Shown piece after piece: positions 12,233 to 24,582 of a DNA stretch of 64,000 bases (positions within the stretch are counted from its first letter, which is position 1; every line of letters starts with the position of its first letter). Below the pieces are notes generated by a model that was not told where the DNA came from, did not search any database, and saw only the letters and a list, made by a program, of their open reading frames with translations. The position numbers and the translations under genes are program-made. The DNA is taken from contig CM059624.1 of NCBI GenBank assembly GCA_030435675.1, forward strand, positions 15,772,769 to 15,836,768, read 5' to 3'. The stretch comes from Steinernema hermaphroditum. Its lineage: Eukaryota > Nematoda > Chromadorea > Rhabditida > Steinernematidae.

Positions 12233-13664
12233 CAGATTCCAATAAAGGTCATCCTCGTATATATCTCGGTTTTCACAACTGTAAACCTCTTTTTCTCGCT
12301 GGTGTTTGAGTGAGGTCACCTAGTGTTTTGCCCATTTTATACAGTCACCTATGCCTACCGTTCTCATACACATATCTCCCAGAGTTATTCCCTGCTGTTG
12401 TGGAAATGAGGAAGACAGCCAGACTGCCTTCGCCATTCGAAATTTTTGTTTGTTTTTGTGTCTACTGCAAATACCATATGTTCTCTAATGGTCGCCACAG
12501 AATCGTTCGATGTCCCGAAAACAATTTCGATCGGAGTAAACATCACTTGGGCTCGTTTTAATCCCGCAACACAACCAGCGATCGCTGCCCTTTTGTCAAC
12601 AGATGGCTGGCTTTTTAACTTTTCGTCTCTGTTTACCACCTACTTTATGGCTATTCTTAGCTCCACGCGAAGAACATCAGGTCAGAATTTACGACTTCTT
12701 GATCGTTGTTTACTTCCTGCCTCTTGATCTGTTTAGCGGATCAAGAAAAGTTCCGTATCGTGGCGGTCCATAGCAGTTGGTGAGTGGTTCTTAACTCTTA
12801 GGCATCTTGCTGATTTGTCGAACTTGTAGGCGGTCAAAGCTCGAGTTATTTTTGTTCGGTTTTTGCAGCAACTTATGAATTGTTTTATTGTTGTTGCATT
12901 AGCTCCTATTCTGGGAATAGTCTTTCAGGCGTTTCATTACATTCAAGACCGTTTTTAGTAAAAACAACTGAAGTTCTGACTGTGATTTCCAGGCAAATGG
13001 ACGTATCCCATCCAAAATTCAATACCAAGTTGTAGATTTTAAATGTATCCTACATCATCATAGCTGGCGTGTTTAGATGCTAGCTCAAAGCGGCATCTTT
13101 ATAGCTCCTTCATCACCTGACGTCCTGGAAAAGGGGCAACCGATAAGTATCATGCCCGAACCTGCACAACTCTGTTCAATATACACCATAAGGCTTGTCA
13201 AAGAAAAAGTAGGTCAACAAGAAGATGTATAATCTCCCTGCAGTAATATTTTTTTCTACAAAACTCGTTTTTTTTGTCCGTAAACAGGTTCGTATTTTCG
13301 CTCTAAAACAAATACATATTTTACGGTACTCTTCCGTTTTGTTCTTCGATCTTTTTTACAACATGTCCCCACTACCACGTCTGATAGGAAATGTTTTTTC
13401 GACGCAGCTCTTGTAATTGATGTACTCGACAGAATACAACCGTAATGTTTTTCAACACCGTTAATGCACCCAGAATGTGTAGAGAGTTCAAAGTCCTCAC
13501 CTGAGTGTCAAAAATGTACTAAATAGAAACGTCTTGCTCTATATTGAGGAGTGATGGTTAAAAATATGAAATCTACCTTTTGAAATCGCATAAAATACAC
13601 AAGATTACGGATATAATGTGGCATATGTAATATATAGGAGGTGAAACACAAAAAAAAAATTAAA

Positions 13665-13735
13665 GTCTGCCGGGAATCGAACCCGCATCGAGAAATTTCT
13701 GGTCGGCATCGTTAGCCACTGCGCCATCCGCGCAC
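13665..13735 (-). repeat. tRNA-like sequence (SINE or tRNA pseudogene)
   Basis: The reverse complement has GATGGCGCAGTGGCTAACGA and GCGGGTTCGATTCCCGGC, good matches to A and B boxes. The first seven and last seven bases do not form an acceptor stem. Confidence 0.5.
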
Positions 13736-13765
13736 ATGTCTCTATGAAATTTCAGATAATGCCAC

Positions 13766-13830
13766 TCTAGTCTAGTGGATAGCACTGGAGGCTAGAAAAC
13801 GACCGACGCGGGCTCGAATCCGCCAGGACT
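13766..13830 (+). repeat. tRNA-like sequence (SINE or tRNA pseudogene)
   Basis: TAGTGGATAGCACTGGAGGC resembles an A-box arm and CGGGCTCGAATCCGCC a T-arm. It lies about 30 bp from another tRNA-like sequence on the opposite strand. No intact cloverleaf is visible. Confidence 0.45.
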
Positions 13831-15016
13831 AAAGTAAAGTTGAAGGCATCAGCATTGAAAATCTTACATTTTAAACAAGATTGTCTCCCATGTAGTGCGT
13901 CTATATTTTAGAAAAGCTTACGGTTTCTGAACATGCAGGCACTTTCCAGTAGCTCGATACTTCGGAGCTCGCGGTCACCGATAAGCACGGTTCTTGACTG
14001 ATCAGAAGTTCTTTGATTTTCTCAACCATTTTCAAATGAACGTGCACTGAAAAACCTTATCAGTTTTCAGTCACAAATCATCAAATTTTCGGTCCTCCTC
14101 GGGAGTTAGCTCCCTATAGAAGTGGACTAGCTTTTCCATTGATTTTGCCGGATTTGTCTTAGGTCCCAATCGGTTCCCATGCCCAGATCAATCACGCTGT
14201 CCTGCAGATTTGTTACACCTAAGGTTAGAAGCTTTCTTTACGGCTTCTGTATGTCACACTTATATAACATCTTTCACCTTTCGCGTAATCTTCGATCTTT
14301 TTACACATTTTCAATAACGAAGCCTCCTAATACACCTCATTTCAACGCGCCGCTTATTATTAATTTTTCTGTACCCGACAGGTTCCTTTCGATTCGACTG
14401 TAATCTAACATGTTCCGCATGCACTTCGACTGACGCCCTCTCATGATAAGAGCCCACCGTCTTCGCTCTTTTTTCGCTTCTTCCGCCGCTATCAGCAGAC
14501 GATCCGCTCCGGGTCGTACACCTTCTGCTCTGCAGGCCCGTACTAAGCCTTCGACCAAAGGCACGCTCATCAATCAAGGGCCTCTGTGGAGTGGCGATGT
14601 ACCGAACAGCCGACGGCAACGTCGCCTCCACGACGACAATGTGTGGTTCTGGTGGTGACCTTTTTCTCGCCCAGCCCGGTTGGACCCGCCGCCGGCGCTA
14701 TCTCATTCGCACGCGTTCTAATCAGTTGCGTTGAACTGCGCACAGTGCGCCGATTTATGACGAGGCGAGACAAAAGAGACTCGGTGCTAAATTTCACTTC
14801 TCGACTGTCTTTTATTTTATGGGCCCTTGCAACGACTATTGTACAGTTTTTTCCCAGTTGATATTGCGGAATTTTGCGGGTTTTTTTGGCTACAAATTCC
14901 TGGAAGGCTGACCCCTGTTCTAATACGTAAAAACACTAATATGATATGAAGATATCAGGTCTTTTTTGGTATATTATGATGGAAGAAAAGATCCCTTTCT
15001 CCGAAAAGATCCCTTT

Positions 15017-15275
15017 CTGTAACTTCTCCCCAGTCATTGTTTGAGGATCGACTATTTTTAGTGTCACGAGCTGGTTTTGTTATTTTGGAGCTCTATTTAC
15101 TCTTTTGTTGAGCGAGGAGACGTTTCAAGGGTCTCCAAATATTAAGCATGCTGTACTACTGTACATAAAGACATGTATTTCTATCCGCTGTTCTATATTT
15201 AGATGCGCGTAGCTATGCGCTTTTTATGGATTTGGAAAGCACTCTTAGGAGAGGAAGACCTTCAAGCATGCCATT
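15017..15275. repeat. dispersed repeat, copy 2
   Basis: Second copy of the repeat at 11221-11570, compacted by loss of the internal spacer. A small further fragment (AGCTATGCACTTTTTATGGA) occurs near 15750. Confidence 0.85.
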
Positions 15276-18200
15276 CTGTATTCTTCCTGTTGCTTGAGAC
15301 TAAGTCCTCCAAGCCAAAAAGCCCGTCACGACCGCCCGACTCTACCCGCGCCGCCAGAGAAGCCGAAGAAGCGTTGCAACTCCGAAGTCCGCGCCGCCAG
15401 CCGAACCGAAGATGCCCCTCCGTTCCGTTCGCTGTTCTCCGCCGCCGCGCCTCTTCCGGAATCAACTCTTCACGACTTCGACGCCCGCGCATACTGATGG
15501 GAACGCTGGATTCTATTCGGATTCGTTTGCTCCACCGAAATCAGAAGAAAATCAGCGACCACGGTGTGACTATGTTCTTCTTTGTGCATATATGAGACGT
15601 CCTGCACGGCGTAAGCCGTTGATTCGGGAAGATAAATCGTGTAAAAAAAATCGTCAATAGGGTGTATATGAAACGGAGTAATGATGTTCGCTTTGGCATA
15701 TTGCCGTCTCAATGGACCGTCCTCCCTGGAAGCCGTAACGAGGTAGAAAGCTATGCACTTTTTATGGATTTGACTAAACGCAAAAGAAGTTCTTTAAATA
15801 TGGAATTTAGTTTACATTGGGCTTTTCCGTTTGAACTCCAATTTCATCATTCATCAAGGATATAAAAACGGTGGGGCGGTGGCACAAGTGCCGGAAATGG
15901 CAGTTGTTAGACCTTGCTCCTCGACGTTCCGTATCTTGTTTTCCGATCAAAACAAAGTGATTGAAGCTTGCGCGTTTTATGGCTTTATGCGGCATGACGA
16001 CAGGAACGGAAGTGGTACAAACTAGGCCATGTGTCGTCTGCAAATGTGTTCCGTCAATTCACATTCCATCAATGTTTTGCATCTCAGATTTTATAGCGAT
16101 GTTATTGTGTTTCCTCAAATGATCGATGACCACTAATTCTCCGCAGCTTCTATATGCGATGACAGGTGTGATGTGCGAAGGTTGCACGTTCTTTGGGTAG
16201 GGTCGAAGGTCCTGCGGAAACCGTGCAGCATACGACCCAGCGGAAAGGTTAGGTTTCTTCATACTCGTTGCACGTATTTCTGCTACAATATCTGTTCCTC
16301 ATATTTTATGATCAAAGTTCTTGTGTCCTCCACATTCGAAAAGTCAGCTGTCGGCAAAATTTATGTTCCTTCTTCGCACCGCTTAGCTAATCACTTGGAC
16401 TATTGAACTTCGCATTTCTTGGCCTGGATGAAGAGAATTAGGATTTAGTGGATATAAAGCTGCAAGTCCAAGAGGATCGCCCAAGTATTCTTTGAATCGA
16501 GGCGTTCATAGGTAGCAATTCATATTCGAGCTGCTTGAGCTACCGTACCCATGTCTGACTATGAAATTTGGAATCAGAATCTTAAATTGCGTGATTCTAG
16601 ATCTATTTGCGACTCACAAATCCACCGGAATCCACCTATTATTAGGTTAGTATAAAGCTCAGCTGATCTAAAGTGAGTGAAGTTGGATTTGAAGATATCT
16701 GAAAGTATTATTCTCCTTTGTTTCGTGAGCACGAAACAAAAGTACGTTTTCTCTTTTCGTACAGCTTCTTATGTAAACTTCTCTCACAGTAGATTGTGGC
16801 ATGCTTGATGAATCGCTTTAAACTTGAATGTTCGGCAACTGTTCCGCCCAGGTGTGCCCAGCACTTCAGCTACAATCTATTTTCTTCAGATCTGTACATG
16901 CCTCGATTCTGGTTTGTCTATCTTTATCATTAGGCTAAAGCTTGTCGGTGGACTAGGACACGCCTGTTCTATCTTTTAGATTACAAATAGTCGATGAACT
17001 TCCGACAATTAGATCGATTAAAATTGCTAAAGTTATGGTCATGGACAATCGAGTCAAAAGGCGCTAAAATCTTGCGGCCTTTCTAACTGGATATGCTCTA
17101 CGAGAAACACTGCCCTTGAATCCGTTCCATGTACCACCTGAGATGGCTCTCCTTCTAATTCATCGGTTTATCAAGTTAGGGGTTTCCCTCGCGGCACTTC
17201 TCTGACTATCATTTTTTGTGTTCTATGTCCTCAGCATCCTATCACTGTCGCTTTCCTCCCTGAATGTCAGCTGTCCGTCGGATTTATGTTCCGTCTGCCG
17301 ACGCTTAGTTAGTAACTTGAACTTTGGCCACTGCGTCCATCGCCACGCCACTTTACACCGTGTCCATTCCAGAGGGAGATCCTCTTCATTGTATTGCTCG
17401 TTCTCCCTAGGTCGCTGGCCCTTCTCTTCGCTGTATTCGCCGCCGTCGTTTCACTGTCATGCCACTGTCACACAGGGCTTGACTAACGCCTTTCCCAGAC
17501 AGCATTGTCACCGTTTTCGAAATCATCATTTCTGATCCTCTACTGTCAGATCACTTGTCCCTTTCTCCTCCATTTGTACGTTTATCTCCTCTCCCACTAC
17601 TGTTTGCGTTCCACGTATATTCGGACACAGTGTAGTGCACGTGTATGTGATTTCGCACTGTAGTTTTGACCAAAAATGGGAAGAATATGATCCTTGTTCT
17701 CATTTTATGATATTTATATGACGTATTTCTTCTGATCTTTTTCCTTTCGTGTGGAACTGTACTCAACCGCCAATGAGTCTCTTCATCAATTTCGGTCTTT
17801 GACGATCTCGTAGACAGTAATCTGTGATCTTGCCCTTTGGTCACCAGTAGAGAAATGTAAATACCCTTCGGAATGGTAGGCACTTCACTATCAAACAGGA
17901 ATTAGCAATGAGTGCATCCTAAAAATAACCAAAAAGGGGGAGGGATGTGGGAACCACCGACACACGGCAGTTCTCATACAGTAGCGTACAACGGGGGATA
18001 AGATAGCGGTACCAAATATCAGATGCTCTCTCGCGAAAGAACTTAAAGTAAGGCCTTCCCCAATTGATAGGTTTGCATAAGAGCTTGCCGTTCCTTTTCG
18101 GTCATCTAGATGGAGCAGAGAAGGGGGTGATCAGCCATTTCGCCATTTGAACTTTGGCCCTCTCCGACAAATGAATACGCATATGGCATTCCTTTATTAT

Positions 18201-18761
18201 ATGCCTGATCTCATTATCTGAATGCATGACTAATTCACAGCACAAAGAACCCTAATCCATCAAGGAATCTGTTCATCGTGCCCTTGGTCACACGGAATTC
18301 CAGCTGTACCTCCTCTTCCTCTTCTATTTTAATACATTTACTATATGCTACCATATTTTCCCGCTCTTATCGTCGTCACTTATCTCCGCGAAAACCCGAA
18401 TCGTACTACCTAGTGCCCGAGCGTTCCCAAATATTTGCTCTGCGCCGCCGAGACATGTGGACTCTGATGCGTTCGGGCGCTGTTTTTCCACTCGATGCGC
18501 TTCGAATCAAAGGTCACCCCGGTGGCAGCAAATGAGCACGCGGCAATAAATACGCGTTTATAATAATCTCGACGAACCGGTTTCGCCGCGATTCGAGCGA
18601 TGTTTGCGCTCCCGCGCGCTCCCTCTGGAAAACAAGTAAACAAAACGATTGGTGTATGTGTGTTACAGAAAGAGAGCTGTTACTGGCTCCTTCAGCTCCA
18701 GTCGCTGCCTCGATGTGTTCACGCCGTTTCCGCTAGAAACCAGTCACCAACAACAACCAAG
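15276..18761. other. gene-poor stretch upstream of the membrane-protein gene
   Basis: No supported gene. A GC-rich islet at 15300-15560 has long frames on both strands of arginine/proline-rich, low-information sequence. A second islet at about 18380-18640, with GTAAACA at 18636-18642, ends roughly 120 bp before the start codon at 18762 and is a plausible promoter region for that gene. Confidence 0.5.
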
Positions 18762-21247
18762 ATGGACGAGCTTTTGGCTATTATTTTGATTGTGAGACGA
18801 CGGTGATCATGGTGTCGTCACTGAACATACTATTTTTAGGTCATCATCTGCTGTGGAATGTTCTTCGCGTGGATGCTCTCCATGGCCACGTGCCCCGATC
18901 GGATGGTCAATCTTATCGGTGGACCTGGGTAGGTGGTGGTTTTTGGTCTGGGGGTTTGAACGCGTCCGAATCCATTGCGAGATAAGTGCTAGGGACTAAG
19001 TGATGTCTTCAAGCGATAGCTTCCTTGTCCACCTAGGAAATCCCATGAAGCCAGGCATAAAGGGGCACTGGTGATGGTTCATATCCGTGGGAGACTAAGT
19101 GATTGTTGTACAGAGTTATCCATACGGTGGATCCTAAAAGACCAGGCTTGCTGGTTCATATCCGTTGCCTTAGGAGCAGTTCAAGCGCCCAATCCAAGGT
19201 GGAAAACTATCATATAATCCATGCGTTCTAGATATTCAGTTTACGTATTTCATTTTCACCTGTTTGATGTTTGCTTGAATCTGGTTCTTAATTCTAAGTT
19301 TCCATCGTTTTGGTCATTTAAAATTAGATCCCATATACCATATCTTGAGGCATCCGGCTGCAAGAACAACTAGGTAAACAACGTCTTCTCTATGGGATGG
19401 ATCGAACATCATAGGCCAGATTTTGCACACCGGGAGAGAGCTGATGATGTTGCTCCCCAGCCCTATTCTTAGCATGCACTCATTCTCAATTCCTGTTCGA
19501 TAGCGAAGTGCCTGCCATTTCGAAGGATATTTACATATCTCCAAAAGGGCAAAATCACAGATTACTGTCAACGAGATCACCAAAGATCGAAATTGCTAAG
19601 GAGACTCATTGGCGATGGAATGCGAACGGTGGAAAATGAGTAGATGCCTATATAAATGTAATAAAACGAGAATCTGCTGTTCCATTTCTATCAAATATGA
19701 TCAATTTACGATCTTTATGACTGCAAAGTGGAATCACAAACAGTATAAGTGTGCTCCATATTGTGCTCAAATGTACAGTAACGCCAAACAGAAGTGAACA
19801 CGTTAGATAAGCAAGCATGTGGAGGGAAAAAATGCTAGTGCTCAGCCATATACAGTACATTATACATAGTCGCATCCCCTTCAGAAAGTTTCAATGGCCA
19901 ATTTAGCCTAGATTTTCAAATGTGGGCGCTAAATCAAGGGCACTGCCAGATGCACAATTTATCAAGCAACACTAAAGCGCTGTTTGTTTTTCCTTTCAGG
20001 ACCCAATGTGTCGCCAGGAAATGTAATACATTGTGCAGGGTTACAGTAAGAATGCTTCCTTGAACTTGATAAATGATCAACGATGGCGGACTCATCTGTT
20101 CCCTTCTACCGTAGTAATATCTTTGTGTCTAACTGTCTAAATCGTAGTTAAAGTTCTTATTGAAGATATACAGGGTGGCTCAAAAAGGGGCATCTAGACA
20201 GAAGTCTCTGAAAGCAGAGATGCCGACTCGGGCTGATTTCTCTCGTGGCTCCGGCTCGGTTGGCCCGGTGTGTCCGAGCCTGCTCGGCCCGTGATGATGC
20301 AATCGGAGCTGTATGCGTGTCCGACAATATTTACTAGGGACAATTCCGACCGTTCGCAGGGATCGGTAATAAGGATGCAGACGACGAGAGACAATGGGCA
20401 GTGGCGGCGGAGCAAAGGGCAACCAATTTTGAAACCGATTAAAAGAGATTTCAAGGAGATTCAAACCACCCCAAACCGGGAGATTCAAACCCCCAAAAAG
20501 TTTCTTTCATTTTCGTTTTCCAACCGGCCTCACGCTTGAATACTCACGAAAATGACATTCCGGACTTGTGTCTAGATGCCTCTTTTTGGGCCACCCTGTA
20601 TGCTGCCTTGCAATCCTAGGGTGTCGCCATATTTAACTTACCACCATTATGCTCTCAAGGTGAGCAAAAACGTTTCCCTGGCTTTCTCATGCGTCTGCAT
20701 TTCAGCCATTGTCTCCGAAAACGTTTTTATTCAGATGACTTGGAATATTTTGGTGATGGGTATCGAGGGAATTTCTATGGCCGAAAGACTAATATTTTAC
20801 TATTGCAGGAAGAAAGAGAAATCGTATTCTCGCGACAGCGAAGAACTGATCATTCCGAAAGACGACTCCGGCGAGCTCGAGGCATGCACGTCCAGCGTCT
20901 ACCTGCAGCTGAACGGCTCCAAGCGCACCGGCGGCTCCAAGAAGCTCAGCATGGTGCCGGAGCAGGACGAGCAGTTGACCGTCAACGGCGGCGCGTCCCA
21001 AGTCCGTCCCTCCATCCTCAAGCAGCCCACCATCGAGCGTGAGCCGATCGTCGAGGAGACGATCAACGAATACATTCCCCACGAGCCGTTCTACCGTAAT
21101 AACCCCATGCACGAGAGCATCAACGAGTTCATGCTGGTGCCACAGGAGGCCATGCACGAATTCCTGCCTCCCGACCATCCGTTGATGCTCCGCCAGGTGT
21201 ACTGTTCGCAGTCGCTGCCCGAGTATCTCACTGAAATGAGCATGTGA
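18762..21247 (+). CDS. unrecognised single-pass membrane protein
   Basis: I do not recognise the family. The best model joins 18762-18791, 18840-18928 and 20809-21247 (185 aa). The first two exons give a short N-terminus and a hydrophobic segment (about residues 4-26, ending LSMATC), then CPDRMVNLIGGPG. The last exon begins with a lysine-rich membrane-exit motif (KKEKSYS) and encodes a long polar, probably cytosolic tail rich in Glu, Pro and His and ending LTEMSM. Splice phases agree (0, then 2) and the acceptor TATTGCAG is canonical. The last intron (1.9 kb) contains the MITE at 20171-20598. Alternative small exons at 20000-20045 and 20620-20659 can be phased but look weaker. The tail exon is GC-rich with coding-like third positions, so it is the most secure part. 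No function is inferred beyond a small type I/III membrane protein. Confidence 0.6.
20171..20598. mobile_element. MITE with TA target duplication, inside an intron
   Basis: The ends are inverted repeats of about 29 bp beginning CAGGGTGGCTCAAAAAGG, with TA immediately outside each end (20169-20170 and 20599-20600), as for Tc1/mariner-type insertion. The interior (428 bp in all) is non-coding, with overlapping frames on both strands. It shares its ends with the element at 9406-9648. Confidence 0.85.
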
Positions 21248-21547
21248 AGTTCTCCTCAATGATATCATATTTGTTTGCGTTCCATATTTCTCGTTGTTCT
21301 CTTCGACTACTTCCTCATCGTGCATTGCCGTTTTGTGTATTTTTGCAAGATTTCCGAGTAAACGGGTCTGTCTCATAAATGAATGAAAATATGACTGATT
21401 TGTCCCGAGTACGGAGGAGCTACTGACCAGACATGAGCACATTCCAACCGCGTCGATGACAACGATACGAAATCTCACTTTTACTTAATCAAAACAAAAG
21501 AAAATATATCTCCATTACCCCCCTAGGCACTTCTATACCGGCGGCGA

Positions 21548-22374
21548 TTACTTTGAATCAAAACCAAGTCGAGAATTCACATTGGAAAGGAGGCGTAAGT
21601 AGTATCGAAGCCGAACGAGAGTCGCTGCAGCTTCGTCTGTCTTCGCCTTCGAGAAGTGGTCCGCCATTTCAGTCTTGAGGCGTTCGACGTCTTCGAGAAG
21701 TTGTGTTCTCGTCACTTCGAGCTTCTTATCGCTTGAGATGTGTTCTATTTCTTCACCCTTTTCGAGCATCTCCATCAGGAATTCTGGCGATTCTGAAAAA
21801 CGAAACATGATTATGTAACAATTCTCACTGTTCATAAATGCCATTTTGTGTGAAAAGCTACCGCTGGACAGACTTGCTGTTCTATAGACACCAGTCAGCA
21901 AACCAGACACTTTTGAATAGACAGGGTTCATTCTGACCATAGGCATACAGATTCTCTCCCAGCAAGACAATAGACCTAGACAAGACAAAACAGCTACGTA
22001 CCTGCAGATTTATCATCTTCCTTGGCATTCAGCATGTATTCCGCTCGGAGCACAGGATCGGCCAGTATCTTATAAGCGGAATTCAGACGACTTGAATGCC
22101 CTTCAAACAGCTGCTTCTTGTCTTCGCTGACAGCGCTCGCCTTATCCGGGTGAACTTGATTCTGCAACTCGAGGAACCTCCGCTTCAACGCTCCCGAATC
22201 GATATCGTACCGCTCCTCAACTCCAAGATATTCAAAATGGCTGATCTTCGCGTTTGGTGGTTGTACGCCTCCGCAGTCGGAACACATCACACCGTTGGCG
22301 AGGCGCTTTGAACAAGCGGCACAGGAGGCCATGCCTCTGACGTGCTGGATGGCGACAGCGAACAATCTTCGCAT
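21548..22374 (-). CDS. HSCB: mitochondrial Fe-S cluster co-chaperone HscB (J-domain)
   Basis: Exons 22374-22002 and 21792-21548 (205 aa). HscB/Jac1 proteins bind the scaffold ISCU and stimulate a mitochondrial Hsp70 to release Fe-S clusters. Visible in order: a short basic N-terminus suited to mitochondrial import; a tetracysteine zinc-finger-like motif (CAAC ... CSDC, about residues 18-36) found in animal HSCB; a J-domain with the catalytic HPD in NQVHPDKAS; and the C-terminal helical ISCU-binding domain starting ESPEFLMEMLEKGEEIE, with the LLSNVNSRL end. The start is set by a consensus acceptor (TTTTTAG, plus-strand 22383-22389) eight bases before the ATG, which reads as a trans-splice site. 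It lies just downstream of the lipoyltransferase gene on the same strand, see findings. The intron phase (1) and both splice sites are canonical. Confidence 0.93.
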
Positions 22375-22483
22375 CTCGTTGTCTAAAAATGGTGAAATTA
22401 AACCGTGCACGACACGAAATTACGGTATTGCGATACGAGCACGACCGCGCCACGAGAAATCGCGTCAAATCAAATGAAAAATC

Positions 22484-22489
22484 TTTATT
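22484..22489 (-). terminator. polyadenylation signal of the lipoyltransferase gene
   Basis: AATAAA on the - strand, about 100 nt downstream of the lipoyltransferase stop and 100 nt upstream of the acceptor that precedes the HSCB start. This spacing is typical of nematode operon intercistronic regions. Confidence 0.7.
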
Positions 22490-22589
22490 TAGTCGCGCCT
22501 AGACAAAACTATGACTGCTGCAATCTGAAATCGGTCGCAATTACGCCATGATACATAGAAATCCCTCTCTTTTTGTGCCTACAGAACCT

Positions 22590-24142
22590 CTACATGAACA
22601 ATGTGTAATCGAAACGGCTTCCCACGATATCAGCTTCTACGCTTCCATCCACTTCCGCTATCACCCCCTGCTCGACCTTCGTACAACGTCCATCCTTTAA
22701 GCGAATCGTAAACTTGGGCGTTTTTCCAAAATTCCACTTCCATTCCCTAAGGTCGACATTGTCCCAAGTGAGCTTTTCGTAGTCGACAGGGACCTGGCTC
22801 GACTCAATTACTACTGACTTCTAAAAACCACCCTTCAAAAGACAAAATGTTAATTGCTGACTACCTCAAATGATGACCTAAAAGTATCCAAAACCACTGA
22901 CTGGACCTCCTCTACGGTGACTCCAACGACTTCCTGCCCGAGATATCCCACTGCCTTGGCGGGAACGCTCCGAGTTGCGTTCGTTTCAATTCTATCCGCC
23001 CACGGCGACTTGAGAGTCTTCTTCAAAAACGGCAAATCAACGTCGACCAGCATTGTGAAATGGTGATAGGCGCGGCCATGTGCTTTTCTCGCCGCTGTTC
23101 CCGATATCTTCCGATCTCCCGGCTGTAGTATCATGTCATCACGTTCATTTGGCACGATCTAAACAAAGAATGATTACTGGTTATGCAAGAAAAGCAGCGA
23201 TCACCTTAACGCCAAAATGTCGATTGAGTGATTCGGCGAAACGGCGCAAATTTCTCGGCCGGCAGTGCTGCTTTTGGCTCGTCAGCAGCGAAACGTTCAG
23301 ATTTCCGCGGTCGTGGTAAACGGTGCCTCCACCGCTGCGCCTTCTTGCCAGGGCGATGCCGTTTGCGTCCAGAAATGGGATATTCGCTTCAAGCCATGGG
23401 TTCTGATGCCTGCCGACGACTACTGCTGGATCGTTGCTGAAATCGAGCAAATTAAATGACGAATAGGATGAAACAATAATCAACAGTCGATTTCTCCGAG
23501 CATCACGTTAACTTTGTGAATTTTTAGTCAATTTTTGAGTTCAAGATGTGGCAGATAGATCTAAAACCGTCGACCCTTCTGCATATGGCTGCAAATCCGA
23601 AATCCGAACCGATTCAAGAATACTGAATCGAAAAGCTCTCCGAAATATCACTAAATTCAGCAATAAAACAAATACAAATCCGAATTTCTCAGAATAGACC
23701 AGAATAAAGCTATATTTTCCAGCTACAAACGTTCGTGAAAAGGCATGCAACTTCACAATATGCGCCTTTTCGCCTTTTCCGATGGATCTTGAGCTTACTG
23801 AATCGCAAATTTCCCAAAATTTTTGCCTTGAAATGACTGCTCGTTCAGAAAATGAGCCGCAACAGTAAATCAGAAACGAACCACGTAAGCTTGAGAATAA
23901 AAAAGCGAGCAACGGCATCAATTAGCCGTAAAAGAATCATTATCTCGCATCACATATCTAGAAAACAGGAGGAAAACTCACCTCCACACGAGAAGAGCGT
24001 CGCCGTTCTCTTCCAGATTGTGTTGATGGAACACCCATTCTTCAAAGGCCAGATTCGCAAAAATCGAACGATTCTTGGAGACGTACACGGTGCCCAATCG
24101 CGAGAGGGCGGCCTTCGAAGCGGACGCGGCGCAGGAAGCCAT
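22590..24142 (-). CDS. LIPT1: lipoyltransferase / lipoate-protein ligase
   Basis: Four exons on the - strand: 24142-23982, 23436-23205, 23158-22865 and 22820-22590 (305 aa). The enzyme attaches lipoyl groups to E2 subunits and glycine-cleavage H protein in mitochondria. Family marks are clear: an N-terminal NLAFEEWVF segment, VVVGRHQNPW, the lipoate-binding ARRRSGGGTVYHDRGN loop, and KISGTAARKAHGRAYHHFT with its catalytic lysine region. A C-terminal accessory domain of the LplA type ends FDYTLFM. The start codon is followed by a short alanine/serine/lysine-rich presequence compatible with mitochondrial import. All junctions are GT-AG and in phase. The first intron is long (545 bp); the others are about 45 bp. 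The length is a little short of vertebrate LIPT1, within normal variation. It is likely the upstream cistron of an operon with HSCB. Confidence 0.93.
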
Positions 24143-24582
24143 CGGAGATCTCAAAAATCAGAATTTGAGGAAAAAAGAACGATAATCGAAGCGAACAATA
24201 TTTATCGCACGTTCAGTCGCCTGAAAACTCTACGCAATGGGGAGAAGTTGATTTGCCCAGTATCTTGACGATATCTACGTGGTGAGTCTTGAGATGGTAG
24301 CGTAGACCTAGCGTATTCAACTCCGTTCTCACTACAGACTTTCTTACTGTCCATGCGCACAGAGATGGGCAACGTTCAGCCGGTTGCCCGGCCGATTCAG
24401 CCGATCCAATCAGTTGGGGCTGAGCCGTGATCCATTGAACGGCTGAACGACTAGCTGATCCAATCCAATTCACCCCTTCGTTAGGGAACAGAGGCTCGAA
24501 ACTTAGCGAACGTCGAGAGTGTATACAGCCTCATGTAACACAGCCCTGATCATCACGCTATGAAGTGGTAGAAGGTAGAAGT
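24143..24582. other. intergenic, no gene seen
   Basis: Probable promoter region of the lipoyltransferase gene. A short imperfect repeat of GATTCAGCCGATCCAATC-like sequence lies at 24390-24470. Nothing else stands out. Confidence 0.5.

Larger units (their letters stand above)
11571..15016. other. gene-poor stretch with three tRNA-like repeats
   Basis: Apart from the tRNA-like sequences listed separately I find no supported gene. GC-rich islets at about 12500-12720 and 14430-14790 contain overlapping open frames on both strands, as expected of GC-rich noncoding DNA. Confidence 0.5.

Noticed and set aside
13665..13830. A pair of functional tRNA genes
   Set aside because: A and B boxes are present but the acceptor stems do not pair in either.
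15203..15595. 130-codon Arg/Pro-rich ORF
   Set aside because: It lies in a GC-rich islet open on both strands, partly over a dispersed repeat, with no domain or splice partner.
20000..20659. Two extra small exons (20000-20045 and 20620-20659) in the membrane-protein gene
   Set aside because: They can be phased, but the direct junction 18928 to 20809 also fits, needs fewer assumptions and uses a better acceptor.
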